DNA from: Candidatus Falkowbacteria bacterium S5_I03
GTDB lineage: Bacteria > Patescibacteriota > Patescibacteriia > Patescibacteriales > UBA12465
Reading direction: 5' to 3'
DNA length: 64,000 nucleotides
Assembly: GCA_019248265.1 (NCBI GenBank)
Contig: JAEHGX010000007.1
Span: 1-64,000, forward strand
Shown here: piece after piece, positions 50,682 through 61,900 of the stretch
Numbering within the stretch: the stretch's first letter is position 1
How the letters are laid out: every line of letters begins with the position of its first letter
Position numbers and translations under genes: made by a program
The notes under the pieces: generated by a model
Database searches by the model: none
Told to the model about the DNA's origin: nothing
The model's input: only the letters and a program-made list of their open reading frames with translations

Positions 50682-52339
50682 AAAAAATATTGTCAGAATT
50701 ATATTCTTTAGAGCCCAGCTTAAAAGAGCGGGAGGCGGATTTAATTGTTTTGGTTCAGAAAATGATATCTTCTAAGCCAAGTCTTAAATTTGACGCGGCC
50801 TTTGCGTCTCGGCTGAAGGCGGAAATTATGAAATTACCGTTGACGCCTAAAACAGAAACAAAAATAAATATAAATAATAATTTTAATTATATGAATAAAA
50901 AACTTTATTGGGCTTTTGGCTCTTTAGCGGTAGCGAGCTTGGCCTTCATCTTCTTTCTGCAGACTACCGGTGTTAGTCAGCAAACTCAGATTTTAATCGC
51001 TGATAATAAGCAGGAGAGAAAAGCCGCTGTTGATGTTTTGCCTGCCGGGGCTTTTGGTAGCCTAGCTAGTTTAGGGGCTACGAATATTAATGAAAGCGCT
51101 AACAAAACAGTTGCTTTCGGAATGGGTGGCGGCGGCGGAGTAGCGGCTAGCGCGGAAATGGCGACCTTCACCAAGGTTAGCGCCGACGCTTCAAGTGTTG
51201 CGGCTATTTCCCCAATGGCTGGAATTACTACCGATATGAAAATCATGCCTCCTTATTATGGCTTTAAATATGTTTATAAGGGGGAAGCGCTTAATTTAGA
51301 AGACACGAGCGCGGCTGTTTATCGCAGAATTAAAGGCGACGATGCGGCGGCTAAAAATATGGCCAGCTTAATCAGCGCCGCTTCTTTTTCCGGTTTAGAC
51401 TTTTCTGCTTTCAGTAATTTAAAGGCGGCTAACGTCACTTTAATGGAAGATAAGGATTTAGGTCTAGTAATTTCTTTTGATTTTAATGAAGGCAATATTA
51501 ATATTTATGAAAATTGGGAGAAGTGGACTTATCCGGAAAGAGACGCCTGCGGCAATGAACAATCTTGCTGGGATAGATATCGTTTGAAGATTGGCGATGT
51601 TCCAGCTGACGCGGATTTGATTGCTATGGCTGATAAATTTTTAACAACTCACGCCGTAAATTTAGATCATTACGGGACCGCGATTGTGGATAATTATTGG
51701 CGCGATAGTTATGAGCAAACTGCCGATAAGACTAATTTCTATATTCCCGAATATGCGACCGTTATCTATCCTTTGTTAATTGATGGTCAGGCAGTTAGAG
51801 ACCAAAGCGGAAATTATGCCGGTTTGCGCGTTACTATTAATTTAAACAAAAAAGCCGCCTCTGGTTTAAATGGTTTGGTGCCATATCGTTATGAGTCTTC
51901 ACAATATGATTTAGAAACGGCCTCCGAGACGATTGTTAAAATTGCCGAAAACGGCGGTTGGAACGGCAACTATTATTTTCAAGCAGAAAATGTACAGACG
52001 ATTGAACTGGGAACTCCGGAAAAAGCTTATGTCCAAATTTATCGCTATGTTGGTAATCGCAATGAAGAATTATTAGTTCCAGCTTTGATTTTCCCGGTTA
52101 TAAATGTTCCGTCAGGAGCCTATTATTACGGGCAAAAATATGTGACCGTGCCGCTTGTTAAAGAAATGTTAAGTGATTTAGGCAATCAGCCGATTCCGAT
52201 GCCGTATATGATTAAAGAGGGAGGCGGCGCTTCCGGTTCTACCGGTGCTAGTTCAGGAGCGGCCGAAGAAGTTCCGGTTAGTGAGCCGGCGATTGACTTA
52301 GTTGCGCCGACACCAGCCTCCAGACCAGTTTTGAGATAA
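50663..52339 (+). CDS. Membrane protein coupled to ECF sigma, probable anti-sigma with large outer domain
   Basis: A 558-residue protein. The N-terminal 78 residues are cytoplasmic and helical (ILSELYSLEPSLKEREADLI, FASRLKAEIMKLP), one membrane helix follows (about 81-102), then about 450 outer residues with beta-rich parts, a Cys pair (DACGNEQSCWDRY) and a Gly/Ser/Pro tail. The 19-base overlap with the sigma gene and the single-span layout fit an anti-sigma factor, but the outer part is much larger than usual. The outer domain (TYPERDACG, YYGQKYVTVPLV) has no family I recognise. It could sense a ligand or wall damage. Confidence 0.65.
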   Translation: MSEQELKKILSELYSLEPSLKEREADLIVLVQKMISSKPSLKFDAAFASRLKAEIMKLPLTPKTETKININNNFNYMNKKLYWAFGSLAVASLAFIFFLQTTGVSQQTQILIADNKQERKAAVDVLPAGAFGSLASLGATNINESANKTVAFGMGGGGGVAASAEMATFTKVSADASSVAAISPMAGITTDMKIMPPYYGFKYVYKGEALNLEDTSAAVYRRIKGDDAAAKNMASLISAASFSGLDFSAFSNLKAANVTLMEDKDLGLVISFDFNEGNINIYENWEKWTYPERDACGNEQSCWDRYRLKIGDVPADADLIAMADKFLTTHAVNLDHYGTAIVDNYWRDSYEQTADKTNFYIPEYATVIYPLLIDGQAVRDQSGNYAGLRVTINLNKKAASGLNGLVPYRYESSQYDLETASETIVKIAENGGWNGNYYFQAENVQTIELGTPEKAYVQIYRYVGNRNEELLVPALIFPVINVPSGAYYYGQKYVTVPLVKEMLSDLGNQPIPMPYMIKEGGGASGSTGASSGAAEEVPVSEPAIDLVAPTPASRPVLR

Positions 52340-52396
52340 TAATTAGATAATCCCGCTCCTGGAATATTAGAAAATATTTACGGAGAAAAAAAATAG

Positions 52397-52421
52397 AAAA
52401 CCCGGCTTTGGCCGGGTTTTT
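52397..52421. terminator. Bidirectional terminator between anti-sigma-like and Nudix genes
   Basis: A stem CCCGGC/GCCGGG with loop TTTG, flanked by AAAA and TTTTT. Confidence 0.88.
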
Positions 52422-52437
52422 GTTTTTCAATTTTGAG

Positions 52438-52845
52438 TTAGCTATTTTGTATCAGTTCTTTTAGAAATTTAAAACGGTGGGGAAGGGCAAGCGCGCTGGT
52501 TTTATCAAACCATTTTAAATCCAAGGCCTCATTATCTATTTGCATCTGGCCGCCGGTTATTTCGCCTTGAAAAATAACCACTTCTATCAAACCCTCGGCT
52601 GGGTTGCCGCTGTATTCAATTCTGGGGATAATGTTATGATAAATTTCTTTTACGATTTTGATTTGATAACCACTTTCTTCTAGGACTTCTCGCGTTGCGC
52701 CCTCAACAAACGATTCCCCCGGCTCCAGATGTCCGCCCGGAAAAGACCAAAGTCCGCGGATAAAGCGCCCGTCTTCTTGAAGCAGTAGTATTTTATCGTT
52801 TTGTTTCAAATAAACAAAAGCGGTTTTGGTTATCTCTTTTTTCAT
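52438..52845 (-). CDS. Nudix hydrolase
   Basis: A 135-residue protein of the Nudix family with the complete signature GGHLEPGESFVEG plus ATREVLEESGY (G-x5-E-x7-REVxEExG), which binds the divalent metal. The family hydrolyses nucleoside diphosphates linked to another group, such as oxidised nucleotides; the substrate cannot be told. The start KKEITKTAFVYLKQNDKILLLQEDGRF is typical. It is transcribed toward the convergent anti-sigma-like gene and shares its terminator. Confidence 0.92.
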   Translation of the reverse strand: MKKEITKTAFVYLKQNDKILLLQEDGRFIRGLWSFPGGHLEPGESFVEGATREVLEESGYQIKIVKEIYHNIIPRIEYSGNPAEGLIEVVIFQGEITGGQMQIDNEALDLKWFDKTSALALPHRFKFLKELIQNS

Positions 52846-52949
52846 GTCAAAAATAGTTCTAACGTTTAGGCTTAAATGTTACCATAATGCGATAATCAAA
52901 ACAAGGATTATTATGTGGTTTAGGTGCTTGTTTAAAGCCTGTTTTTTTA

Positions 52950-52978
52950 TTTACAACAATAGTAAATTTTGGTAAAAT
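52950..52978 (+). promoter_or_regulatory. Promoter of the giant GLUG-like gene, leaderless start
   Basis: TTTACA at 52950-52955, a 17-bp spacer and TAAAAT at 52973-52978. The ATG at 52985 lies 6 bases after the -10 box, where transcription should begin, so the mRNA is predicted to be leaderless. Confidence 0.7.
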
Positions 52979-52984
52979 AACTAC

Positions 52985-55900
52985 ATGTCGTTACGATTTA
53001 ATAAAGTAGTTTTACTTTTACTTTCTACTTTTTTATTTATTATTTTTAGCACCAAAGCTTCAGCTGATGAGAGCTTTTTTTTAGTTCCAGAAAACGGTAA
53101 TTCGGAGGCAGTTTCAGAAGTCGCATCAGCGCCAGCAACCGAAGAAGCAATAGCGCCGGAGGCTGAGCCGAATCCAGTAGTTGTGACGGAAACTCCAGCC
53201 GAAGAAGTTGCGCCGATTTTAGAAGAGACTCCAGTCGAAGAAGATATTCTGATTGAGGAAGAAACGGCCTCAGAAGATACTTCTGTTGATGAGGAGGCCG
53301 TGGCTGGAGAAACATCTCTAGCTGAAGAAGATGGGGTCGTTGAAGAAGATATTGCTACTCCAGAACCAGAATCCACCACCCCCACGGAAACGGGAACCGA
53401 GACTGAAATTGAAGAAACTGTAGTTCCGGAGGCTGAACCCGAAACAGTAGAAGCAGAGGCGGCAGCTTCGGCTCCGATAGCAACCCCAGACATGACCCCT
53501 AGTATTGTGGAGGAACAAACAAGCAGTGGTAAAACGGTTACCGTTTCTTCAACCGCTGAGCAAGAGCTAATTTCTCCAATGACAGATATTCCGGTTAGAA
53601 CAGCCATTCCAGAAATATTTAAAGTTGGTCAAGAAGACCAAATAAAAATAAAATGGAAAAATAACGATGGGCAGGAGATGCTTTTTACTACCGCCGATGA
53701 AGATGGGAACGGCTATATTGATCATGTTGAATGGATAGTTCCTCATCTATCAACTCAGATTTTTGAGATTATTTATATTTCTCAAGCCTGGCAATTAGAT
53801 GCTCAAAAAAATGTAATTGCTGATATTTATGATGCTGTCAGCTTGCGGGATCAAAATTATGTCAACCTGACTGATGGGCAATATGTTCGAATTACCTTTG
53901 AAAAATTATTAGATAATGAGCGCGATATCACTATCTATGCCAAGTCTCAAGCTGAGGGTGAGACGGGCATTATTGAGGTTTATACTTTAAATGGAGATTT
54001 GGTGGCGACGTTTTCCGATATTAATCATGACGGCAAATATCGTGTTCTATTAACCGCCTTACAAACTCCGAGCGATATTTTTGATTTAAAAATTATTGGC
54101 AATATTGATATCGACCAAATTATTGATCCGCCCGCCAATGCTTATTGGGTCGGCGGTTCAGGCGATTGGTCTGATGCGGCTAATCATTGGGCGACAGTTT
54201 CCAATGGTACACCGGATATCGGTAATTTACCGGATGCCACGACTAATGTATTTTTTGATGCTTCATCAGGAATTGCTTCTTCAATTATAAATATTGATAC
54301 CGCCGTTAGCATCGGGTCCTTAACGATTAATGGCTATCTTGGCACTATCACTCAAAATGCCAGTTTGGCAATCACTAATTCTGGGGGGCAATCTGGCGAT
54401 TATTTACAAACTTCAGCTGCGACTTTTACCGCGTTTAACCCGGCGGTAAATACTTTTTCGGTTACCGGTAGCTTTTCGGTGACAGTCGGCGGCTTTAATC
54501 GTTATACGGGAATGGGTATTAGTGATGACCCTTTTTTGATTTTTGATGTTTATGGTTTGCAGGGTATGAAAACAGGGCTTACTAATTCTTATAAATTAAA
54601 TAATGATATTGATGCCACGGTCACTTCTAACTGGAATGCCGGCACCGGTTTTATTCCGGTCGGAACCAACACTACTAGTTTCAGTGGTGATTTTGATGGC
54701 GATAATCATACAATTAGTAATTTGTATATTAATTCGACATCCATAAATTATGTCGGTTTATTCGGTTATTCTATCAGTCAAATCAAAAATGTTAATTTAG
54801 CCAATGTTTCAATTACGGCTATTAGCACCCCTGGTACTAATGGTACTAATGGAGCGGACGGAACTTCAGGGACTACTCCGGGCGTTGCTGGAACCGGTAC
54901 GGCCGGAACGGTTGGGAGTAATTTATATATTGGTGGGTTAGTCGGATACAATATTGGGGCTATTATCAATACTACAATTTCTGGGAGCGTTACTGGAACT
55001 GGTGGCGCCGGTGGTACTGGTGGCAATGGCGGTGCTGGTGGAAATACAACTAGCGGAGCAACCGTTGCTGGTGCTGGTGGTACTACAGTGACTAATGCGG
55101 TGGCAGTTGGCGGAACGGTATATGCCGGAGGTTTAGTTGGCTATTCCCAACAAGGAGGAATTAATGAGGTTGGCAGTTCAGTGAATGTAGTCGGAACCGG
55201 AGGAAACGGCGGTAATAGTGGAAGCGGTGGAAATGGAGGTACAAACTTGGGAACCGGGATTGGCGGCGCCGGTGGCGGCGTTGGTGTTTCTGGAGCTGGC
55301 GGCGTTGCTTATGTTGGCGGTTTAGTCGGCTGGGTTAATTCTGGAATTATTTCTGCTTCATCAGCAACTGGGAACGTAACGGCTACTGGCGGAATAGGCG
55401 GCTCGGCTGGAAATGCGGGCGCTGGCGGCAATGGTGGCGGTGCGGCAATTGGTGGCGCTGGCGGCAATGGCGGTACGGGTGCGGCTGGAGGAGTAAGTTA
55501 TGCCGGCGGCTTAATTGGAAATAATTTAGGTGTTATTAAAAATACTTCGTATGCGACTGGTATTGTTCAGGCTTTTGGCGGCGCTTCCGGTAACGGTTCT
55601 GTTGGCGGAACGGCTGGTGCAAGTGCGGCAGCTACAACGGGAACGGCTGCTAATGGCGGTTCTGGAGGAAGCGGCGGCGCAGGCGCAGTTGCTTATGCCG
55701 GCGGTTTAGTCGGGCAAAATAGTACCGATGGAGTTATTACTGGAGAAACTGGCGCTAATTATGCAACCGGAGCCGTAACTGCTACTGGTTCTGTCGGACA
55801 AGATGGAAGAGTTGGTGGAAACGGCGGTAGTGCTGCTTCAGGAACCGCTCATACCGGCGGTTCGGGTGGTCCTGGTGGTACTGGTGGTGTCGGCGGCGGC

Positions 55901-58900
55901 GCTTATGCTGGCGGTTTGGTTGGTCTTAATTCCGGTTTTATAGTTTCCTCTTATTCCACTGCCGGTTTAGTAACAGTAATTGGCGGAGCTGGAGGGGCGG
56001 GAGCAAGCGGTGGTTCAGGCGGAGTTAAAGGATCTTCGGGAGCAAGCGGGGCGGGCGGTTTATCAGGAACCGGTGGTTCGGCTAATTCAACTTCAGCTTA
56101 TGGTGGTGGCTTAGTTGGTAATAATATTGGAGGCATTCAATTATCTTATTCAGAAAATTCAGTTTCCGGAGTTGGTGGCGCCGGTGGCTCCGGGGCAACT
56201 GGTGTAGCCGCTTTAACTGGTTTAGCTGGTTTAGCGGGAGGAAGTGGTGGCGCCGGTGGCGTTCTATATATTGGAGGCATTACCGGAAACAATACCTATC
56301 AGATTAATAGCAGTTATTATACAACCGGCACTGTTTCTGGAACTGCGGGTGCTGGTGGCGCGGCAGGTGCTGGCGGTGCCGGGGGAAACTGGACAGGCGG
56401 TTTAGCTGGTGCGGCCGGAACGGCAGCTGCCGGAGCAATTATCTATGCTGGCGGTGGCATTGGTTATAATGCTGGAACTACGATTACTAGCGACTATTCA
56501 AGCGGGAATGTTACCGGAACTTCCGGTGCTGGCGGCGCGGGTGCAAATGGTGGTAATGGCGGTACCAGTTTAGCTGCTGTAATTGGTAGTGCTGGCGCGG
56601 CCGGCGGCATTGCTTATGTCGGCGGTTTAATTGGTTATAATTTAAATGGACAAGTAATTACTTCATATGCGAGCGGGAATGTTATTTCTAACGCTGGCAC
56701 TGGAGGAATGGGTGGTAATGGTGCCGATGGCGGCAACGGAGCGGCTAGTACGGTTGGTGGCGCTGGTGCGGCTGGTTCTACTGGCGGTGCTGGCGGTGCT
56801 GCTTTTGGCGGCGGTCTGATTGCTTATTATGCTCTCGGTCCTATTGTTACCAGCTATGCTACTGGTAATGTTGTTGTTACCGGTGGAACTGGCGGCGATG
56901 GCGGTTTAGGTGGCAATGGCGGCAACGGAGGAACAAATGCTATTGGTGGTGCTGGTGCAAATGGGGGCAATGGTGGTGCTGGTGGCGTAGCAACGGCCGG
57001 TGGTTTAACTGGATTCAGTTCCGGAGTAATCACTTCGCCGACCGAAGTATATGCCAGCGGAAATGTCACTGCTTTAGGAGGCACTCCCGGTAATGCTGGT
57101 GCAGGTGGTAATGGTGGGGCAACTACAGCGACAGTAAATACAGGAACGGCGGCTGCTGGTGGAAATGGTGGAACTGGAGGAGCTGGCGCTATTGCTTATG
57201 CCGGTGGTTTAGTTGGGAACAATACTAATACAATTTTTAATTCATATGCTTCTAGCACTGTTATAGCGGTTGCTTCAGCTGGAAAAAATGGCGGAGCAGC
57301 CGGTTTAGCCGGCAGTGGAGCGGCTGGTGGAATAAATCATGCTGGAGCAAGTGGTGCCACTGGTGGCGGCGGTGGAGCTGGAGCAGCTGCTTATGGCGGC
57401 GGAATTGCCGGTATTAACACTTCAACAATTACAAATTCTGATATTCAATTTGGTTCAGTTTCAGTTACTGGTAGTAATGGTGGGGATGGAATAATTGGTG
57501 GAAGCGGCGGCGCGGGTGGGTCTGGTGCTATTGGTGGAGCTGGCGGTTCTGGTGGCGCCGGTGGTGCGGGTGCTATTGGTCATGCCGGCGGTTTAGTAGG
57601 AAATAATTTAGCTGGCATTATTCAAGATAATTCTAATGCTAATATTGATGTTGTCGTTGTTGGTGGAAGTTCTGGCGCCGGCGGAGCCGGTGGTGCAGCG
57701 GGAACGAGAGCGGTTGGCGGCGCTGGCGGTTCAGGTGGCGGAGCTGGTGCTATTGCTTATGGCGGTGGTTTAACAGGACTTAATAGTGGTATTATTGATG
57801 CTTCACATGCGACGGGGAATGTTTTAGCAACCGGAGGAGTAGGTGGAATGGTTGGGATGGGCGCTGATGGCGGTAGCGGTTCAGCTGGCGCGACCGGAGG
57901 TACTAGCGGTTCCAATGCTACAGCCAGCGTTTTACTACGTATCGGAGGAGCGGCTTATGTGGGCGGTTTAGTCGGTTATAATAATACCAACGGTGTTATT
58001 AGAAATGCTTCATATGCTACTGGAAATGTTGTTGCTATCGGCGGGGCTGGCGCTAATGGTACTGATGGCGCTAATGGTGGTAATTCAACTGGTGCATTTG
58101 CTGGTGGCGCTGGTATTGCCGGTGGTTATGGCGGTGTGGGAGGCATGGCTGTAGCCGGAAGTTTGGTTGGTTATAATGTGGCTATTATTGGTGCTCACTC
58201 ATATGCAACCGGTAATGCTTCTTCAACTGGAGGCATTGGCGGTATTGGTGGCAATGCCGGACATGGTGGAGCAAGCGGTGCTGGGATTGCTGGTGTGGCT
58301 GGTGTTGCTGGTGGTAATGGTGGTATTGGCGGAGCCGCTTATTCGGGTGGGGTGGTTGGTTGGAATGGAGTACTGGGGACAACTCTTAGTACCCCAAATA
58401 ATACAGGGACAGTCACTGCAAATGGAGGTCTTGGTGGAAACGGAGGTGTTGGTGGTAATGGCGGAAATGGTGGAAGCACAGCTGGTGCTATTGGCGGCAA
58501 TGGCGGCAATGGCGGTGCTGGTGCGGCTGGCGGCTTAGCGGCTGGCGGCGGTGTTGCTGCTTATAATCTTGGTATTATTCAAGATATTACTTATACAATT
58601 ACTGATATTATTGTAAATGGTGGTGCGGCGGGCAATGGTGGTATTGGTGGTAATGCCGGAGCTTCCGGTAATATTTCTGGTGGCACAGGAGCCACGGCTG
58701 GTAACGGAGGTATTGGTGGCGTTGGTGGAGCAATTTATGTTGGTGGTTTGGCAGCTGATAATGCGGGAGTGATTGTTGGTTCGGTGGTAATTGGCAGTCT
58801 TTCTGCTAGTAATAAAGCTGGTGGAAGTGGCGGACTTGGTGGTAATGGTGGAAATGGAGTTTTAGGAACTGGTGGTCATAATGGCGGCGTTGGCGGCACT

Positions 58901-61900
58901 GGCGGCACCGGAGGTTCTAGTGGCAATGTTTTTATTGGTGGACTAGCCGGACAAGGTAACGGCAATATTTCTAACTCTAGAAGTATTGGCGGGACAATTA
59001 CAGTAACTCCGGGAAGCGGTGGTGGTGTTGGCGGTAATGGCGGAGAAGGAGGAACTAAAGGTACAGGAGGAAGAAATGGTACTGGAGGTACTGGCGGCAT
59101 CGGTGGAGCAACAGGAGCAATTTTTGCCGGTGGAGCAGTTGGACATAATTCTTTAAATGATGTTTTATTCGATACTATATATTCCACTAATAATATTAAT
59201 GTTACCGGCGGAACGGCTGGGACTGGTGGAAGCGCGGCTGATGGTGGAGTTGGTGCTATAGCTGGCAATGGCGGTGCTGGAGGATCAGGAAGTTCGGCTC
59301 AAAGTAATTCAATAAATGTTGGTGGCTTGATTGGCGATATTGTTGGTACCGGAGTTTCGGTTATTGATTCCTATGCCACCGGAACAGTATTTGCGATTGG
59401 GCAATTAGGAGGAAACGGCGCTAATGGTGGTAATGGTGGTAATGGTGGCACGTCAATGTCTGGTGGTGCTGGTGGACTTGGTGGCGCTGGTGGCGCTGGT
59501 GGTTTAGTTTACGGCGGCGGTTTAATTGGTTTCACTAATACCACAGTTTATGTTGATAGCAATTATTCAACTGGTAGTGTGACTTTAACCGCTGGTTACG
59601 GTGGAGCTAGTGGTAATGGCGGTGCGGGCGGAACGGGTAATGCGGCCGTTGGCGGTGCGGGAGGTAACGGCGCCGCTGGGGGAGCAGGGGGAGCAGTTTA
59701 TGCTGGCGGATTGATTGGGTTTGTTACTTCTGGAGAAATTATTATTTCTTATTCAACCGGAGCTGTTAGCGGTACAGCCGGAGCGGGAGGTAATAGTGGT
59801 AATGGCGGTAATGGCGGCAATGGTGGTTCTGGCGCTATTGGCGGTGTGGGTGGCGCTGGAATTGTTGGAGCGGCTGGCGGAGTGAGTAATACTGGCGGAC
59901 TAATTGGACAAAATAGTGGCACAATTCAAACAAGCTATCATATAACTGGTTTGGTTTTTGCTAATGGTGGAAAGGCTGGTAATGGTGGTAATGGTGGCAA
60001 TGCTGGGGCATCGGGAAATATTTCTGGTTCTACTTCTGCTGTTGGTGGTTTAGGGGCTAATGGTGGTGTTAGCGGAGCAACAAATGTCGGCGGTTTAGTT
60101 GGTTTAAATAATACAGCTGCCGGGATTATTAATAATTCTTATGCCAAATCAAACGTAACGGCTGTTGGCGGCGATGGCGGTAATGGCGGAATCGGTGGTA
60201 ATAGTGGCGATGGTTCTGCTGGAACAAATCATTTAGGAGCAATAGGTGGTATTGGCGGTAATGGCGGCGCTGGTGGTGGCGCAACAGCTGCTGCTCTTCA
60301 GGCCGGCGGTTTAGTCGGACAAAATGCTTTAGGAACAATCACTACTTCATATGCTGAAACCGGAACAGTTACTGCTACCGGTGGCGCAGGTGGAAGTTCG
60401 GCAATTGGCGGTCTAGGAGGAATCGGTTCCGGTACAGCTTTATCAGGGGTTGCTGGCGCTGGCGGTGCTGGCGGTGCTGGCGGCGGCGTTTATGTTGGTG
60501 GTTTGGTTGGTTACACTACAGGAATTATCACCACCAATTCATATTCTAAAACATCGCTAAATATTACTGGTGGCGCCGGAAAAGACGGTTCGGTTGGTCA
60601 AGATGGAACAGTTAATCGTGGTGCAGCTGGTTCTAATGGTGGTGCTGGCGGTGCTTCAGGTATTATTTATGCCGGTGGTTTAGCTGGTTATACTACTTCT
60701 GATGTCATTTCTTCTTATGCTAGTTATGATGCTGTTTCTGGAAAAGGAAATATTGTTGTTAATGGTGGTGTATTTGGAAATGGCGCTAACGCTGGTCATG
60801 GAGGTTCGGGTTTAATTGGTGGAGGCGTTGGTGGCGCTGGTGGGACAGGCGGTGTCGGTGGCGCTGGCGGCGGATTTTACGTCGGTGGTCTCTTGGGTGC
60901 TAGTTCAGCGACCGGTGTAGTCACCTCTTCCTATTCGGATTCTATTACTATTTTCGGTTCTGAACTGGTTGCGGGTAATGGTGGCGCCGGCGGTAATGGT
61001 GGAACGGGTGTGGGAACTTTCATTGGTGGAGCAGGAACTATCGGTGGAGTCGGAGGAGCGGGAAGTATTAAGGCTTTTGGTGGTCTAGTCGGCGATAACG
61101 TTGGTGTTATTAAGGGGTCTTCTTATTCTTCAATTAATATTTTAGTTAGCGCCGGTAGTGGCGGCAATGGCGGTGCTGGTGGGACTGGCGGAACATCTGG
61201 GAGCACGATGGCAACTTTAACAGCGGCTGTCGGTGGCGCTGGTGCTGCGGGAGGCGCTGGTGGAGCGGTATATGCCGGCGGTTTAGTCGGTCGTATGACA
61301 GGAACCAATCAAGCCAGAATTGGTGAATCAAGCGCTTCCGGAAATGTAACTGGCACGGGCGGAGATGGCGGAAATGGTGGACTAGGTGGCAATGGTGGTG
61401 ATGGTTCAACCGGTCTTTCAACTCATGTCGGCGCCGCTGGTGCTTTAGGTGGCGCCGCTGGTTCTGGTGGAGCAGCTTTTGTTGGCGGCCTGGTAGGCTA
61501 TAGTAGTTTTACAACAGGAACAAATAATTTTTTAAATACTTATGCAACTGGAAATGTTTTAGCAAACGGAGGAAACTCTGGTACCGCCGGAACATCGGGT
61601 AATGGTGGTGCTTCAAGAACAACTATAACCGGCGGCGCCGGCGGTGGTGCCGTTGCTGCTGTTGCTGGCGGCGCTGCTTATGCCGGAGGTTTAATCGGTT
61701 ATAATGCGATTAGCACCGGTCTCAGTGATATTATTAGTTCTTATGCTACTGGTAATGTTAATAGTGTTGGCGGAGCTGGAAGCACTGGAAGTATTGGTGG
61801 AAATGGAGCTAATGGTGCCGTTAGTGCTATTGGTGGTGCTGGCGGTGTTGGAGGAACTGGCGGTGCCGGTGGTGAAGCTGATGCTGGTGGATTATTGGGT

